NCBI GenBank assembly: GCA_029168955.1
Contig: JAPDOI010000187.1
Coordinates: 930,001-994,000 of the forward strand
Direction: 5' to 3'
DNA: 64,000 nt
Source: Aplectana chamaeleonis
Taxonomy: Eukaryota; Nematoda; Chromadorea; Rhabditida; Cosmocercidae
Notes under the pieces: generated by a model
Seen by the model: only the letters and a program-made list of their open reading frames with translations
What the model was told of the DNA's origin: nothing
Databases searched by the model: none
Part shown: piece by piece, positions 13,301 to 25,300 of the stretch
Numbering within the stretch: position 1 is the stretch's first letter
How the letters are laid out: each line of letters starts with the position of its first letter
Made by a program: the position numbers and the translations under genes

Positions 13301-16300
13301 TCCCATTGGTCAATCAACTGATAATATCACATGATATGATAAGCAGTAAGAAGTAAAGTAGTTAACGTGAAACAGTAAATAACAAACTTGTTAGTAACTT
13401 TCCCTGTCCCTTCCCATCGAAAAGTACGGCCTACGACGTGTTTTAGCGATTTGATCAACCAACTGATAATATCACATGATATGATAAGCAGTAAGAAGTA
13501 AAGTAGTTAACGTGAAACAGTAACTAACAGACTTGTTAGTAACTTTCCCTGTCCCTTCCCATCGAAAAGTACGGCCTACGACGTGTTTTAGCGAGTTGAT
13601 CAACCAACTGATAATATCACATGATATGATAAGCGGTAAGAAGTAAAGTAGTTGTTGTGAAACAGTAAATAACAAACTTGTTAGTAACTTTCCCTGTCCC
13701 TTCCCATCGAAAAGTTCAGCCTACGACGTGTTTTAGCGATTTGATCAACCAACTGATAATATCACATGATATGATAAGCACTAAGAAGTAAAGTAGTTAA
13801 TGTGAAACAGTAACTAACAAACTTGTTAGTCACTTCCCCTGTCCCTCCCCATCGAAAAGTACGACGTGTTTTAGCGAGTTGATCAACCAACTGATAATAT
13901 CACATGATATGATAAGCGGTAAGAAGTAAAGTAGTTGTTGTGAAACAGTAAATAACAAACTTGTTAGTAACTTTCCCTGTCCCTTCCCATCGAAAAGTTC
14001 AGCCTACGACGTGTTTTAGCGATTTGGTCAATCAACTGATAATATCACACGATATGATAAGCAGTAAGAAGTAAAGTAGTTGTTGTGAAACAGTAAATAA
14101 CAAACTTGTTAGTAACTTTCCCTGTCCCTTCCCATCGAAAAGTTCAGCCTACGACGTGTTTTAGCGATTTGATCAACCAACTGATAATATCACATGATAT
14201 GATAAGCAGTAAGAAGTAAAGTAGTTAACGTGAAACAGTAAATAACAAACTTGTTAGTAACTTTCCCTGTCCCTTCCCATCGAAAAGTTCAGCCTACGAC
14301 GTGTTTTAGCGATTTGATCAACCAACTGATAATATCACATGATATGATAAGCAGTAAGAAGTAAAGTAGTTAACGTGAAACAGTAAATAACAAACTCGTT
14401 AGTAACTTTCCTTGTCCCTTCCCATCGAAAAGTTCAGCCTACGACGTGTTTTAGCGATTTGATCAACCAACTGATAATATCACATGATATGATAAGCAGT
14501 AAGAAGTAAAGTAGTTAACGTGAAACAGTAAATAACAAACTTGTTAGTAACTTTCCTTGTCCCTTCCCATCGAAAAGTTCAGCCTACGACGTGTTTTAGC
14601 GATTTGATCAACCAACTGATAATATCACATGATATGATAAGCAGTAAAGTAAAGTAGTTAACGTGAAACAGTAAATAACAAACTTGTTAGTAACTTTCCC
14701 TGTCCCTTCCCATCGAAAAGTTCAGCCTACGACGTGTTTTAGCGATTTGACCTACCAACTGATAATATCACATGATATGATAAGCAGTAAGAAGTAAAGT
14801 AGTTAACGTGAAACAGTAAATAACAAACTTGTTAGTAACTTTCCTGTCCCTTCCCATCGAAAAGTTCAGCCTACGACGTGTTTTAGCGATTTGATCAATC
14901 AACTGATAATATCACATGATATGATAAGCAGTAAGAAGTAAAGTAGTTAACGTGAAACAGTAAATAACAAACTTGTTAGTAACTTTCCTGTCCCTTCCCA
15001 TCGAAAAGTTCAGCCTACGACGTGTTTTAGCGATTTGATCAACCAACTGATAATATCACATGATATGATAAGCAGTAAGAAGTAAAGTAGTTAACGTGAA
15101 TTAGTAAATAACAAACTTGTTAGTAACTTTCCCTGTCCCTTCCCATCGAAAAGTTCAGCCTACGACGTGTTTTAGCGATTTGATCAACCAACTGATAATA
15201 TCACATGATATGATAAGCGGTAAGAAGTAAAGTAGTTGTTGTGAAACAGTAAATAACAAACTTGTTAGTAACTTTCCCTGTCCCTTCCCATCGAAAAGTT
15301 CAGCCTACGACGTGTTTTAGCGATTTGATCAACCAACTGATAATATCACATAATATGATAAGCACTAAGAAGTAAAGTAGTTAATGTGAAACAGTAAATA
15401 TCAAAATTGTTATTAACTTTCCCTGTCCCTTCCCATCGAAAAGTTCAGCCTACGACGTGTTTAGGCAATTTGGTCTACCAACTGATAATATCACATGATA
15501 TGATAAGCAGTGAGAAGTAAAGTAGTTAACGTAAAACAGTAAATAACAAAATTGTTATTAACTTTCCCTGTCCCTTCCCATCGAAAAGTTCAGCCTACGA
15601 CGTGTTTTAGCGATTTGATCAACCAACTGATAATATCACATGATATGATAAGCAGTAAGAAGTAAAGTAGTTAACGTGAAACAGTAAATAACAAACTTGT
15701 TAGAAACTTTCCCTGTCCCTTCCCATCGAAAAGTTCAGCCTACGACGCGTTTTAGCGATTTGGTCAATCAACTGATAATATCACATGATATGATAAGCAG
15801 TAAGAAGTAAAGTAGTTAACGTGAAACAGTTAATAACAAACTTGTTAATAACTTCTCCTGTCCCTTCCCATCGAAAAGTTCAGCCTACGACTTGTTTTAG
15901 CGATTTGATCAACCAACTGATAATACCACATGATATGATAAGCAGTAAGAAGTAAAGTAGTTAACGTGAAACAGTAAATAACAAACTTGTTAGTAACTTT
16001 CCTTTCCCATGTCCTTCCCATTGGTCAATCAACTGATAATATCACATGATATGATAAGCAGTAAGTAAAGTAGTTAACGTGAAACAGTAAATAACAAACT
16101 TGTTAATAACTTCTCCTGTCCCTTCCCATCGAAAAGTTCAGCCTACGACGTGTTTTAGCGATTTGATCAACCAACTGATAATATCACATGATATGATAAG
16201 CAGTAAGAAGTAAAGTAGTTAACGTGAAACAGTAAATAACAAACTTGTTAGTAACTTTCCCTGTCCCTTCCCATCGAAAAGTTCAGCCTACGACGTGTTT

Positions 16301-19300
16301 TAGCGATTTGGTCAATCAACTGATAATATCACATGATATGATAAGCAGTAAGAAGTAAAGTAGTTAACGTGAAACAGTAAATAACAAACTTGTTAGTAAC
16401 TTTCCCTGTCCCTTCCCATCGAAAAGTTCAGCCTACGACGTGTTTTAGCGATTTGATCAACCAACTGATAATATCACATGATATGATAAGCAGTAAGAAG
16501 TAAAGTAGTTAACGTGAAACAGTAAATAACAAACTTGTTAAAAAACTTCCCTGTCCCTTCCCATCGAAAAGTTCAGCCTACGACGTGTTTTAGCGATTTG
16601 ATCAACCAACTGATAATATCACATGATATGATAAGCAGTAAGAAGTAAAGTAGTTAACGTGAAACAGTTAATAACAAACTTGTTAATAACTTTCCCTGTC
16701 CCTTCCCATCGAAAAGTTCAGCCTACGACGTGTTTTAGCGATTTGATCAACCAACTGATAATATCACATGATATGATAAGCAGTAAGAAGTAAAGTAGTT
16801 AACGTGAAACAGTAAATAACAAACTTGTTAGTAACTTCCCTGTCCCTTCCCATCGAAAAGTTCAGCCTACGACGTGTTTTAGCGATTTGGTCAATCAACT
16901 GATAATATCACATGATATGATAAGCAGTAAGAAGTAAAGTAGTTAACGTGAAACAGTTAATAACAAACTTGTTAATAACTTCTCCTGTCCCTTCCCATCG
17001 AAAAGTTCAGCCTACGACGTGTTTTAGCGATTTGATCAACCAACTGATAATACCACATGATATGATAAGCAGTAAGAAGTAAAGTAGTTAACGTGAAACA
17101 GTAAATAACAAACTTGTTAGTAACTTTCCCTGTCCCTTCCCATCGAAAAGTTCAGCCTACGACGTGTTTTAGCGATTTGATCAACCAACTGATAATACCA
17201 CATGATATGATAAGCAGTAAGAAGTAAAGTAGTTAACGTGAAACAGTAAATAGCAAACTTGTTAGAAACTTTCCTGTCCCTTCCCATGGAAAAGTTCAGC
17301 CTACGACGTGTTTTAGCGATTTGATCAACCAACTGATAATATCACATGATATGATAAGCAGTAAGAAGTAAAGTAGTTAACGTGAAACAGTAAATAACAA
17401 ACTTGTTAGTAACTTTCCCTGTCCCTTCCCATCGAAAAGTTCAGCCTACGACGTGTTTTAGCGATTTGGTCAATCAACTGATAATATCACATGATGTGAT
17501 AAGCAGTAAGAAGTAAAGTAGTTGTTGTGAAACAGTAAATAACAAACTTGTTAGTAACTTTCACTGTCCCTTCCCATCGAAAAGTTCAGCCTACGACGTG
17601 TTTTAGCGATTTGATCAACCAACTGATAATATCACATGATATGATAAGCAGTAAGAAGTAAAGTAGTTAACGTGAAACAGTAATAAATAACAAACTTGTT
17701 AGTAACTTTCCCTGTCCCTTCCCATCGAAAAGTTCAGCCTACGACGTGTTTTAGCGATTTGATCAATCAACTGATAATATCACATGATATGATAAGCAGT
17801 AAGAAGTAAAGTAGTTAACGTGAAACAGTAAATAACAAACTTGTTAGTAACTTTCCTGTCCTTCCCATCGAAAAGTTCAGCCTACGACGTGTTTTAGCGA
17901 TTTGATCAACCAACTGATAATATCACATGATATGATAAGCAGTAAGAAGTAAAGTAGTTAACGTGAAACAGTAAATAACAAACTTGTTAGTAACTTTCCC
18001 TGTCCCTCCCCATCGAAAAGTACAGCCTACGACGTGTTTAGGCGATTTGGTCTACCAACTGATAATATCACATGATATGATAAGCAGTAAGAAGTAAAGT
18101 AGTTAACGTAAAACAGTAAATAACAAACTTGTTATTAACTTTCCCTGTCCCTTCCCATCGAAAAGTTCAGCCTACGACGTGTTTTAGCGATTTGATCAAC
18201 CAACTGATAATATCACATGATATGATAAGCAGTAAGAAGTAAAGTAGTTAACGTGAAACAGTAAATAACAAACTTGTTAGTAACTTTCCCTGTCCCTTCC
18301 CATCGAAAAGTTCAGCCTACGACGTGTTTTAGCGATTTGATCCAACCAACTGATAATATCACATGATATGATAAGCAGTAAGAAGTAAAGTAGTTAACGT
18401 GAAACAGTAAATAACAAACTTGTTAGTAACTTTCCCTGTCCCTTCCCATCGAAAAGTTCAGCCTACGACGTGTTTTAGCGATTTGATCAACCAACTGATA
18501 ATATCACATGATATGATAAGCAGTAAGAAGTAAAGTAGTTAACGTGAAACAGTAAATAACAAACTTGTTAGTAACTTTCCCTGTCCCTTCCCATCGAAAA
18601 GTTCAGCCTACGACGTGTTTTAGCGATTTGATCAACCAACTGATAATATCACATGATATGATAAGCAGTAAGAAGTAAAGTAGTTAACGTGAAACAGTAA
18701 ATAACAAACTTGTTAGTAACTTTCCCTGTCCCTTCCCATCGAAAAGTTCAGCCTACGACGTGTTTTAGCGATTTGATCAATAAACTGATAATATCACATG
18801 ATATGATAAGCAGTAAGAAGTAAAGTAGTTAACGTGAATCAGTAAATAACAAACTTGTTAGTAACTTTCCCTGTCCCTTCCCATCGAAAGAGTTCAGCCT
18901 ACGATGTGTTTTAGCGATTTGATCAACCAACTGATAATATCACATGATATGATAAGCAGTAAGAAGTAAAGTAGTTAACATGAATCAGTAAATAACAAAC
19001 TTGTTAGTAACTTTCCCTGTCCCTTCCCATCGAAAAGTTTAGCCTACGACGTGTTTTAGCGATTTGACCAACCAACTGATAATATCACATGATATGATAA
19101 GCAGTAAGAAGTAAAGTAGTTAACGTGAAATAGTAAATAACAAACTTGTTAGTAACTTTCCCTGTCCCTTCCCATCGAAAAGTTCAGCCTACGACGTGTT
19201 TTAGCGATTTGATCAACCAACTGATAATATCACATGATATGATAAGCAGTAAGAAGTAAAGTAGTTAACGTGAAACAGTAAATAACAAACTTGTTAGTAA

Positions 19301-22300
19301 CTTTTCCTGTCCCTTCCCATCGAAAAGTTCAGCCTACGACGTGTTTTAGCGATTTGATCAGCCAACTGATAATATCACATGATATGATAAGCAGTAAGAA
19401 GTAAAGTAGTTAACGTGAAACAGTAACTAACAAACTTGTTAGTAACTTTCCCTGTCCCTTCCCATCGAAAAGTTCAGCCTACGACGTGTTTTAGCGATTT
19501 GATCAACCAACTGATAATATCACATGATATGATAAGCAGTAAGAAGTAAAGTAGTTAACGTGAAACAGTAAATAACAAACTTGTTATTAACTTTCCCTGT
19601 CCCTTCCCATCGAAAAGTTCAGCCTACGACGTGTTTTAGCGATTTGATCAACCGACTGATAATATCACATGATATGATAAGCACTAAGAAGTAAAGTAGT
19701 TAACGTGAAACAGTAAATAACAAACTTGTTAGTAACTTTCCCTGTCCCTTCCCATCGAAAAGTTCAGCCTACGACGTGTTTTAGCGATTTGATCAACCAA
19801 CTGATAATATCACATGATATGATAAGCAGTAAGAAGTAAAGTAGTTAACGTGAAACAGTAAATAACAAACTTGTTAGTAACTTTCCCTGTCCCTTCCCAT
19901 CGAAAAGTTCAGCCTACGACGTGTTTTAGCGATTTGATCAACCAACTGATAATATCACATGATATGATAAGCAGTAAGAAAGTAAAGTAGTTAACGTGAA
20001 ACAGTAAATAACAAACTTGTTAGTAACTTTTCCTGTCCCTTCCCATCGAAAAGTTCAGCCTACGACGTGTTTTAGCGAGTTGATCAACCAACTGATAATA
20101 TCACTTGATATGATAAGCAGTAGGAAGTAAAGTAGTTAATGTGAAACAGTAACTAACAAACTTGTTAGTCACTTCCCCTGTCCCTCCCCATCGAAAAGTA
20201 CGGCCTACGACGTGTTTTAGCGAGTTGACCTACCAACTGATAATATCACATGATGTGATAAGCAGTAAGAAGTAAAGTAGTTGTTGTGAAACAGTAAATA
20301 ACAAACTTGTTAGTAACTTTCACTGTCCCTTCCCATCGAAAAGTTCAGCCTACGACGTGTTTTAGCGATTTGATCAACCAACTGATAATATCACATGATA
20401 TGATAAGCGGTAAGAAGTAAAGTAGTTGTTGTGAAACAGTAAATAACAAACTTGTTAGTAACTTTCCCTGTCCCTTCCCATCGAAAAGTTCAGCCTACGA
20501 CGTGTTTTAGCGATTTGATCAACCAACTGATAATATCACATGATATGATAAGCACTAAGAAGTAAAGTAGTTAATGTGAAACAGTAACTAACAAACTTGT
20601 TAGTAACTTTCCCTGTCCCTTCCCATTGGTCAATCAACTGATAATATCACATGATATGATAAGCAGTAAGAAGTAAAGTAGTTAACGTGAAACAGTAAAT
20701 AACAAACTTGTTAGTAACTTTCCCTGTCCCTTCCCATCGAAAAGTTCAGCCTACGACGTGTTTTAGCGATTTGATCAACCAACTGATAATATCACATGAT
20801 ATGATAAGCAGTAAGAAGTAAAGTAGTTAACGTGAAACAGTAAATAACAAACTTGTTAGTAACTTTCCCTGTCCCTTCCCATCGAAAAGTTCAGCCTACG
20901 ACGTGTTTTAGCGATTTGATCAACCAACTGATAATATCACATGATATGATAAGCGGTAAGAAGTAAAGTAGTTGTTGTGAAACAGTAAATAACAAACTTG
21001 TTAGTAACTTTCCCTGTCCCTTCCCATCGAAAAGTTCAGCCTACGACGTGTTTTAGCGATTTGATCAACCAACTGATAATATCACATAATATGATAAGCA
21101 CTAAGAAGTAAAGTAGTTAATGTGTCGAACTTGTTAGTAACTTTCCCTGTCCCTTCCCATCGAAAAGTTCAGCCTACGACGTGTTTTAGCGATTTGATCA
21201 ATCAACTGATAATATCACATGATATGATAAGCAGTAAGAAGTAAAGTAGTTAACGTGAAACAGTAAATAACAAACTTGTTAGTAACTTTCCCTGTCCCTT
21301 CCCATCGAAAAGTTCAGCCTACGACGTGTTTTAGCGATTTGATCAACCAACTGATAATATCACATGATATGATAAGCAGTAAGAAGTAAAGTAGTTAACG
21401 TGAAACAGTAAATAACAAACTTGTTAGTAACTTTCCCTGTCCCTTCCCATCGAAAAGTTCAGCCTACGACGTGTTTTAGCGATTTGGTCAATCAACTGAT
21501 AATATCACACGATATGATAAGCAGTAAGAAGTAAAGTAGTTAACGTGAAACAGTGAATAACAAATTTGTTAGTAACTTTCCCTGTCCCTTCCCATCGAAA
21601 AGTTCAGCCTACGACGTGTTTTAGCGATTTGATCAACCAACTGATAATATCACATGATATGATAAGCAGTAAGAAGTAAAGTAGTTAACGTGAAACAGTA
21701 AATAACAAACTTGTTAGTAACTTTCCCTGTCCCTTCCCATCGAAAAGTTCAGCCTACGACGTGTTTTAGCGATTTGATCAACCAACTGATAATATCACAT
21801 GATATGATAAGCAGTAAGAAGTAAAGTAGTTAACGTGAAACAGTAACTAACAAACTTGTTAGTCACTTTCTCTGTCCCTCCCCATCGAAAAGTACAGCCT
21901 ACGACGTGTTTTAGCGATTTGATCAACCAACTGATAATATCACATGATATGATAAGCAGTAAGAAGTAAAGTAGTTAACGTGAAACAGTAACTAACAGAC
22001 TTGTTAGTAACTTTCCCTGTCCCTTCCCATCGAAAAGTACGGCCTACGACGTGTTTTAGCGAGTTGACCTACCGACTGATAATATCACATGATATGATAA
22101 GCAGTAAGAAGAAAAGTAGTTGTTGTGAAACAGTAAATAACAAACTTGTTAGTAACTTTCCCTGTCCCTTCCCATCGAAAAGTTCAGCCTACGACGTGTT
22201 TTAGCGATTTGATCAACCAACTGATAATATCACATGATATGATAAGCAGTAAGAAGTAAAGTAGTTAACGTGAAACAGTAACTAACAAACTTGTTAGTCA

Positions 22301-25300
22301 CTTTCTCTGTCCCTCCCCATCGAAAAGTACAGCCTACGACGTGTTTTAGCGATTTGATCAACCAACTGATAATATCACATGATATGATAAGCAGTAAGAA
22401 GTAAAGTAGTTAACGTGAAACAGTAAATAACAAACTTGTTAGTAACTTTCCCTGTCCCTTCCCATCGAAAAGTACGGCCTTCGACGTGTTTTAGCGAGTT
22501 GATCAACCAACTGATAATATCACATGATATGATAAGCAGTAAGAAGTAAAGTAGTTAACGTGAAACAGTAAATAACAAACTTGTTAGTAACTTTCCCTGT
22601 CCCTTCCCATCGAAAAGTTCAGCCTACGACGTGTTTTAGCGATTTGATCAACCAACTGATAATATCACATGATATGATAAGCAGTAAGAAGTAAAGTATT
22701 TAACGTGAAACAGTAAATAACAAACTTGTTAGTAACTTTCCCTGTCCCTTCCCATCGAAAAGTTCAGCCTACGACGTGTTTTAGCGATTTGATCAACCAA
22801 CTGATAATATCACATGATATGATAAGCAGTAAGAAGTAAAGTAGTTAACGTGAAACAGTAAATAACAAACTTGTTAGTAACTTTCCCTGTCCCTTCCCAT
22901 CGAAAAGTTCAGCCTACGACGTGTTTTAGCGATTTGATCAACCAACTGATAATATCACATGATATGATAAGCAGTAAGAAGTAAAGTAGTTAACGTGAAA
23001 CAGTAACTAACAAACTTGTTAGTCACTTTCTCTGTCCCTCCCCATCGAAAAGTACAGCCTACGACGTGTTTTAGCGATTTAATCAAGCAACTGATAATAT
23101 CACATGATATGATAAGCAGTAAGAAGTAAAGTAGTTAACGTGAAACAGTCACTTTCTCTGTCCCTCCCCATCGAAAAGTACAGCCTACGACGTGTTTTAG
23201 CGATTTGATCAACCAACTGATAATATCACATGATATGATAAGCAGTAAGAAGTAAAGTAAACAGTAAGTAACAGATTTGTTAGTCACTTCCCCTGTCCAT
23301 TCCCTACGGAAAAGTACAGCTTACGATGTGTTTAAGCGATTTGGTCTACCAACTGATAATATCACGTGATATGATAAGTAGCAAAAGGTGAAGTAGTTAA
23401 TGTTAAAGTAAGTGAGTAAGTAATCATATCTGTCCTCATACCAACTTACCTACCTGCCCAACTGATCGCCTGGCAATGGCTAGTGGCAGGAACGAGGAAC
23501 GTGGAACGAGGAACGAGGAACGAGAAACGAGGAACGAGGAACAGGACACGAGGGACGTGTTACAAGAAAAAACGCGAATTTTTGTTAAGCTTCCGCCGAT
23601 CTAACTTTGTTAATTTTCAATCGATTTGGCTCAAATTTTGTCAGCGGGTGTCTTCTAGACTCTCTCACTTATATCCAGAAGGAAATCTCTAGAAAATTTG
23701 TTTTACAGGTTTTATTAACTACTTTACCAAAATCTAAGTGATCACAAGTGCCAGGCAAAACCAAACCTCTCCAGCCGCTTCGCAGCTGGAGCGATTGCGT
23801 AAATTGTACATGGAGTGTGCAACCTGCCTCTGCATCCCTGCCCACCGCGGCCGTGGTAGAGCGCAGACAGCGAGGGTGGCGGCGATTGAAATGCATTGAG
23901 TGGTCGCTGCACAACATGCAATGGAATTCACGACTAATTTGTAGAAAACATTTTTGAAGATGGCAAATGTTCATGTATATCGGGGCTTGATGACGTCTAA
24001 TCTCACCAAATCATGCAAATTCCTTAGTTTACAGGTATTAGCACCATTCCTGATGATTTTTTGGGAATAAAAGGAAGTGTTTCAAGTTTTAGTAGTTCTG
24101 CTACAAGTTATTCGCTAATGCGAATAAATTCGTGAACAACTAGGATAAATGGATAGCCGCCAGCGATAGACGATAACTTTGCGAAAAACTAACATGGGAA
24201 GGGCGGAACAATTATCAACAAAATGAGCTTCAGATTTTTTGGGGTGCGCGACGCTTAGTCCGAAGGGTAGAGCACAGGCAGAGCAAGTAAAAATTGAAAA
24301 CTGCTCAAGTACTACTGAACGCTGAAAAATGAAAAACAACTCCAGTTTCGCATATTTTGTCACAGTTGTGGTGAGGAATTTCACTGCCCAACTTCGTCTA
24401 GTATAGCCATTTTTGTGTGATAGCTGGGAAAATTAGCTTCCACTACGTCTTTATTCCAAGTTTCCTAAGTCAGACCAAGCGTCCACATTATAGTTGTACA
24501 ATTTCGAAAAAAATGTCGAACGAACGAAAATCGAAATTTTTTCGTTCGAGATCTTTTCGAACGAACGAAAAATGAAAAAAATTCCGTTCGAAAAATTTCG
24601 AACGAACGATTTTCGAAAAACTTTGGAAATTTCGGAGGTCGAGCGAACGAAATTCGAAACAAATCGAAATTTCGTTTTTTTTTCGAGATTTCGTATTTTT
24701 TTTCGAAACTCGTCGGAAATTTCGAAATTTTTTTCGAATTTTGTTCGAAAAAATTCCGAACGAACGAATTTCGAAAAAATTTAGGAAAATCGGATTTCGA
24801 ACGAACGAAAATTGAAAAATTTTTGTTCGAAAAAATTTCGAACGAACGAAAATCGTAAAAATTTCGTTCGAAAAAAAAATCGAACGAACGAAATTTGAAA
24901 AAAATTTCGTTCGACAAAATTTCGAACGAACGAAAACGAACGAAAAAAAATTCGAAAATTTTTTCGAAAACCTTTCGAAAATTTCGTTCGTGTACAACTA
25001 TAGTCCACATCTAAGCTTTTTTTCAATTTCGGAGACAGTTCTGGAACTGGCAGACACCGCTTCTGTGTTCAGTGGCAGGGCCGAGCAGAACTGGATAGCC
25101 TGCGAATGGGAAGTGGCAGGCCATCCAGAAGTGTCGTGAAAGTTTACGAGGAGAAAATGAAAAATTGGAGTGATGTGTGAAATATTTTAGTTTGGAATTT
25201 TTTTATGAGCAGTTTGTTTTTGGTAACTATGTACCTAAATGTTAGGTGAGGGGGAGAGCGCGGAATATGCTGAGCCAGGAAGCGTTTATCCCGAATTTCG

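Larger units (their letters stand above)
10079..23794 (+). mobile_element. Composite repeat element A (foldback + 42-bp minisatellite + 145-bp satellite + tail + hairpin)
   Basis: It has the same ordered parts as element B (55066-59144): a foldback with about 180-bp arms, a small hairpin, a spacer, a 42-bp array, a 7-bp array, a conserved tail of about 300 bp, and a terminal hairpin. Element A differs by carrying a further 11.5 kb of 145-bp satellite after the 42-bp array. No protein-coding gene was found inside. Treating it as one mobile unit is an inference from two co-linear copies in the same orientation. Confidence 0.6.

Noticed and set aside
11852..23400. CRISPR array
   Set aside because: The units are contiguous 145-bp monomers without unique spacers, in a eukaryotic intron, and there are no cas genes.
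11852..23400. Short open frames within satellite monomers
   Set aside because: Every frame is closed within about two monomers, and the frames repeat because the monomer repeats.
24465..25010. Phe/Arg/Ser-rich open frames on both strands
   Set aside because: By-product of the TTCG/CGAA array; several overlapping frames are open at once with no domain.
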